This document shows positions 6,801 through 8,883 of a DNA stretch of 8,883 nucleotides, one piece after another. The position numbers and the translations under genes are program-made. Under the pieces are notes generated by a model. The model worked only from the letters and a program-made list of their open reading frames with translations, was not told where the DNA came from and searched no databases. Numbering within the stretch: the stretch's first letter is position 1; the number at the start of each line of letters is the position of its first letter. The DNA comes from Peptostreptococcaceae bacterium (GTDB taxonomy: Bacteria > Bacillota_A > Clostridia > Peptostreptococcales > Acidaminobacteraceae): NCBI GenBank assembly GCA_013619035.1, contig JABXKX010000164.1:1-8883 (forward strand), in the 5' to 3' direction.

Positions 6801-8055
6801 TTGGCATCAAATCATTGAAAAAGGTATTACACCTTTACCTAAAATAATTATTGTAACTGCGTATTCCAAAGAAGAAGTCTTAGTAGATGCAATGGCAGAA
6901 GGTATTGAACAGGTATTGATTAAACCTGTTAGCAGATCACAGCTCTATAATGCTGCGATAGAAGAATATGCAATGGAGACCATTTCAATTCACGCGAATC
7001 AATTATGTACGGACTTGCCAGAGGGATTTGATCTGGTTCGTGGCGCCAAAATATTATTGGTAGAAGACAATGATATTAATCAACAAGTAGCAAGAGAGTT
7101 ATTAGAACTTGAAGGCTTTTTTGTAGACTTAGCAAACAATGGATTAGAAGGCATTGAAAAACTAAAACACAATACTTATGACCTTGTTTTAATGGATTTA
7201 CAAATGCCAGTATTAGATGGTTACTCAGCGTCAAGACGTGTAAGAGATGAGTTGGAAATATCAGATATTGCAATTATTGCCTTAAGTGCAGATGCGATGT
7301 TAGGTACCAAAGAGCGAGTGTTTGAATATGGTATGAACGATTACATAACCAAACCTATAGACAAAGTAGATTTATTTAAAATACTGGCAAAATGGATTAA
7401 ACCTGCTGAAAGAATACGCAATGATAAAGTTGTATTCGAAAAAGAGGCTTCAGTAACAAAAGAAGACTTAATTATAGGCTTAGACAATATGGCCGTAGAA
7501 AAGGCATTGGACCGTGTAGGTGGCAATATAAGACTCTATTGTGATCTGATACTTAAGTTTAGCCATGAATATCAGTGGGAAAAACTCTTGATTTTCGATG
7601 AGACAAAAACAAGGGATGAACGCATTCGACAAGCACATAGTTTAAAAGGTGTTTCTGGTAATATTGGTGCAGTTGGTGTGGAAAAAATTTCTCGAGAAAT
7701 TGAGTTAGGATTAAGTACTAACAAGGAAATTTCTAAATTTAAAGAGGTTTTAAGTTCAGCTCTTGAAGATACGTTTGAAAAAATCATAAGAACTGTCGTT
7801 ATTGAGGATCAGAAAGGTGAAAAACTATTATATGATCACATGAAAGTGAATGAATTAATTAACCAACTCATTGAGCTTTTAGATAATTATGATGGAGAAG
7901 CAAGTGAAATATGCAACCAATTGATTGTCTTTGATATGCCGAGTAAAGATGCTAAAACCTTTGAACAAGTAAAAGCATACGTGAATGATTATGAATTTGA
8001 AGCTGCGGCGGCATTAATTGAGTCCAATGATTTCTCTTTGATGGAGGGGGCGTAA
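3865..8055 (+). CDS. Membrane hybrid sensor histidine kinase (sensor-PAS-GAF-HisKA-HATPase-REC-REC-Hpt)
   Basis: This 1396-residue protein contains a whole phosphorelay. Membrane helices lie at about residues 9-32 and 315-338. The loop between them is an extracytoplasmic Cache-like sensor with GNSGETYAF (192-200) and [14 protein letters not shown] (272-285). No HAMP is evident; a coiled coil leads into PAS (about 370-480; Cys408, Cys419, Cys426), then GAF (about 495-650). The kinase core has phospho-acceptor His677 ([11 protein letters not shown]), N-box Asn793/794, DSGIGM (826-831) and YGGTGLGL (854-861). REC1 (about 913-1035) has Asp919/920, phospho-acceptor Asp968, Thr998 and Lys1020. REC2 (about 1062-1180) has Glu1067/Asp1068, Asp1111, Ser1141 and Lys1163. 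Hpt (about 1204-1300) has His1258 in AHSLKG. All catalytic residues are intact, and about 90 helical residues follow. AGGAGGT (3854-3860) supports the start. The ligand and the final response regulator are not visible; the next gene starts three bases after the stop. Confidence 0.95.
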   Translation: MVEKHRKRVIRLSALILLVCLIVSTSIAILALQNIKHHTLEDVKESLDSVLMATSEGLNLHIEKNLVELEEVSNYDPFVDVVSTNDVTLITSFLIEKERDLLTKNITILDHNAKMLFSNSDQGEIVLDTKYAESIQNVLDGQVVFLTPINEELDQILYLVPIIADDVNVGVLILEEHIGNEFSRLVNSSLIGNSGETYAFNSDALLFTMSRFEDELREIGLLEAADKSILNISLINPGRKLTPEMPYDGSQNELTFMAKDAIAGHDGVNISGYMDYRGVEVFGAWEWNDTYNFGLATEIDKDDALATYYIVRSRLIVAVFASAIIVSISVIFSVVMGLKVNVMLSKSHELLEKKIDERTNALATTNEKFEVAINALTHPFYVIDASTYQILLYNNAAANSATEPITTCHNLTHKENEPCAGEKDPCPLTIVKETKQPVVLEHTHYDVEGNERYVEVHGYPILDKFNQVSQMIEYSLDITEKKEAMLALEESLNQTKMLFDTMLALSNYHSLSDVLEAVLKNMFNVIPFNSASIMAYYDGSLEIIHCLGFDDASQVVGLRFPVVEGSINYDVIHKKTHVIYDDIRVNKDFVKFNENTHVRSWMSFPLIYQDIVIGSLSLDSDDIGFYQESMADIGTAFATQAAIAIENAKHLDRLERARTLAEEATQAKSDFLANMSHEIRTPMNAVIGLNGLLERTGLNIKQRDYVSKIGNAAKNLLGIINDILDFSKIEAGKMSIERIEFKLDEVLENLSNVVGLKAFNKNLEFIIIKDSKIPEWVIGDPLRLGQILLNLVNNAIKFTNQGEIIIEVMILEDTNENLKIKFTVKDSGIGMTQIQQDNLFKAFSQADQSTTRKYGGTGLGLTISKKLVEMMSGEVWVKSEVDKGSTFTFTAVFNHSEKNSDSLYDEVSILKNKMCLVVDDNATAREVICDYVRDFGFDVLDTDSGEKAIEIIIAGILNNQPIDLVFMDWKMDGLNGVETWHQIIEKGITPLPKIIIVTAYSKEEVLVDAMAEGIEQVLIKPVSRSQLYNAAIEEYAMETISIHANQLCTDLPEGFDLVRGAKILLVEDNDINQQVARELLELEGFFVDLANNGLEGIEKLKHNTYDLVLMDLQMPVLDGYSASRRVRDELEISDIAIIALSADAMLGTKERVFEYGMNDYITKPIDKVDLFKILAKWIKPAERIRNDKVVFEKEASVTKEDLIIGLDNMAVEKALDRVGGNIRLYCDLILKFSHEYQWEKLLIFDETKTRDERIRQAHSLKGVSGNIGAVGVEKISREIELGLSTNKEISKFKEVLSSALEDTFEKIIRTVVIEDQKGEKLLYDHMKVNELINQLIELLDNYDGEASEICNQLIVFDMPSKDAKTFEQVKAYVNDYEFEAAAALIESNDFSLMEGA
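8043..8050 (+). promoter_or_regulatory. Ribosome binding site for the downstream sensor, inside the kinase gene end
   Basis: GGAGGGGG at 8043-8050 lies within the last codons of the hybrid kinase, eight bases before the ATG at 8059. Another ATG at 8055 overlaps the kinase stop as TAATG, but its frame closes after six codons, so 8059 is the real start. The arrangement suggests translational coupling. Confidence 0.8.
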
Positions 8056-8058
8056 TGT

Positions 8059-8883
8059 ATGAAGATTCGGTATAAATTGACCATAATAAATAGCCTTTTT
8101 CTCATCACTGCACTACTCCTATTGGCATTCATTTTAATACCTTCAATTAAAACAAGATTTGTTCAAGATCAAACCGAAGAATTTGAACAACAATTAAACC
8201 AATTGGCACTTTTTATGGACGGGTTTGTAGAAGAGGCTGAAAGTGATTTGGATTTTCTTATGACCAATGAAGCATTATATGTTGAAAGTGAACACTATAC
8301 AAACTTGCTGACGATGAAAAAGGATGGCTATATTGTCAGCGATGCACCAGAAGAACAAGCAATCATAAAAATCTTACATGATTATATTCAAGCCCATAAT
8401 AAGCTGTATTATGCCTATGTTGGACGTGATGACGGTTCTTTTACAGTGAGCAAACCTGTGATTGGTGTTGATTCAACTGAAGAGAAACGATTTGATTATG
8501 ATCCTAGGACAAGACCGTGGTACCTCGAATCTATGGCCATGCCAGATGAATTTGTTTTAACAGAGCCATATGTGAATCCTGACACTGGAGAATATGATGT
8601 AACGGTTTCAAAAACACTTAAAAGAAATGATGAGATCTTCGGCGTTTTAGCAATCGACTTAAGTATTAAAGAGGTTGAAAACTTTTTAATAGAGAGCAAC
8701 CAAGATAAACCTAGCATCATAGGGATTAACTATGAAAACAAGGTTTTTTTCATAAAAGATGACATGATAGTTATTGAAAATAGAGAAAGCGAACTAGGGA
8801 AAGCTCTTGATCAATCACAATTAGTTGATGATGAACATCATGAGTTAAATCTATTAGGCGAAACTTATATTCTCGTTAAAAGA
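8059..8883 (+). CDS. Membrane sensor protein with dCache domain, truncated by window end
   Basis: The first 275 codons are visible and remain open to the last base. An N-terminal membrane helix (about residues 8-28, SLFLITALLLLAFILIP with a short basic start) anchors the protein. An extracytoplasmic region follows with a coiled-coil-like start (about 35-75) and the dCache_1 hallmark YDPRTRPWY (147-155), then TEPYV and the paired strands ending VLAIDLSI. Such domains sense small molecules such as amino acids, amines or organic acids at the cell surface. The output is beyond the window; chemoreceptor, GGDEF cyclase, EAL/HD-GYP phosphodiesterase and histidine kinase are all possible. It starts three bases after the hybrid kinase stop, so the two are very probably one operon and made in related amounts. 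No HAMP or second membrane helix has been reached yet. Confidence 0.85.
   Translation, partial: MKIRYKLTIINSLFLITALLLLAFILIPSIKTRFVQDQTEEFEQQLNQLALFMDGFVEEAESDLDFLMTNEALYVESEHYTNLLTMKKDGYIVSDAPEEQAIIKILHDYIQAHNKLYYAYVGRDDGSFTVSKPVIGVDSTEEKRFDYDPRTRPWYLESMAMPDEFVLTEPYVNPDTGEYDVTVSKTLKRNDEIFGVLAIDLSIKEVENFLIESNQDKPSIIGINYENKVFFIKDDMIVIENRESELGKALDQSQLVDDEHHELNLLGETYILVKR

Noticed and set aside
8496..8720. Open frame on the - strand inside the dCache sensor gene.
   Set aside because: The + strand frame carries the clear dCache motif YDPRTRPWY here; the opposite frame has no motif.
1..8883. Search for an antiphage, toxin-antitoxin, CRISPR or mobile-element system.
   Set aside because: No nuclease, helicase, transposase, integrase, array repeats or toxin-antitoxin pair was found in any reading frame examined.

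Overview
The window looks like a chromosomal stretch from a low-G+C Firmicute, most likely a Clostridia-type anaerobe. This rests on the AT-rich sequence (roughly one third G+C by eye), strong AGGAGG-type ribosome binding sites, compact hairpin-plus-T terminators and the protein families present. The genus cannot be fixed from the sequence alone. No RNA genes, insertion sequences, CRISPR arrays, prophage genes or toxin-antitoxin pairs were seen.

Layout. The left edge (1-224) is the 3' end of a sensor histidine kinase on the + strand. A strong, probably bidirectional hairpin terminator (233-278) separates it from a convergent VOC/glyoxalase-fold gene on the - strand (304-699). A divergent intergenic region (700-854) with an operator-like palindrome follows. 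It leads into a two-gene + strand unit: an SRPBCC/START-fold protein (855-1310) and a short cysteine-free DUF1858-like protein (1344-1574). A well-formed promoter (1656-1684) then precedes an RsmH/MraW-family methyltransferase paralog with an N-terminal extension (1797-2864), closed by a terminator. After a 283-base gap with a candidate promoter and small repeats comes a DinB/YfiT-fold protein (3183-3626), also closed by a strong terminator.

The right half (3865-8883) is a signal-transduction locus. A 1396-residue membrane hybrid histidine kinase carries, in order, an extracytoplasmic sensor, a second membrane helix, PAS, GAF, HisKA, HATPase, two receiver domains and Hpt. Three bases after its stop codon starts a second membrane protein with a dCache-type sensor, cut off by the window end before its output domain. 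The two are very probably one operon and could form one sensory pathway, but the final output cannot be seen here.

The left and middle genes are small, separately terminated housekeeping or stress-type genes that show no evident pathway link to each other. I found no convincing evidence of an undescribed multi-gene system. The most interesting points are the extended RsmH paralog, the cysteine-free DUF1858-like protein beside an SRPBCC protein, the cysteine/histidine-rich PAS domain in the hybrid kinase, and the coupled sensor downstream of it.
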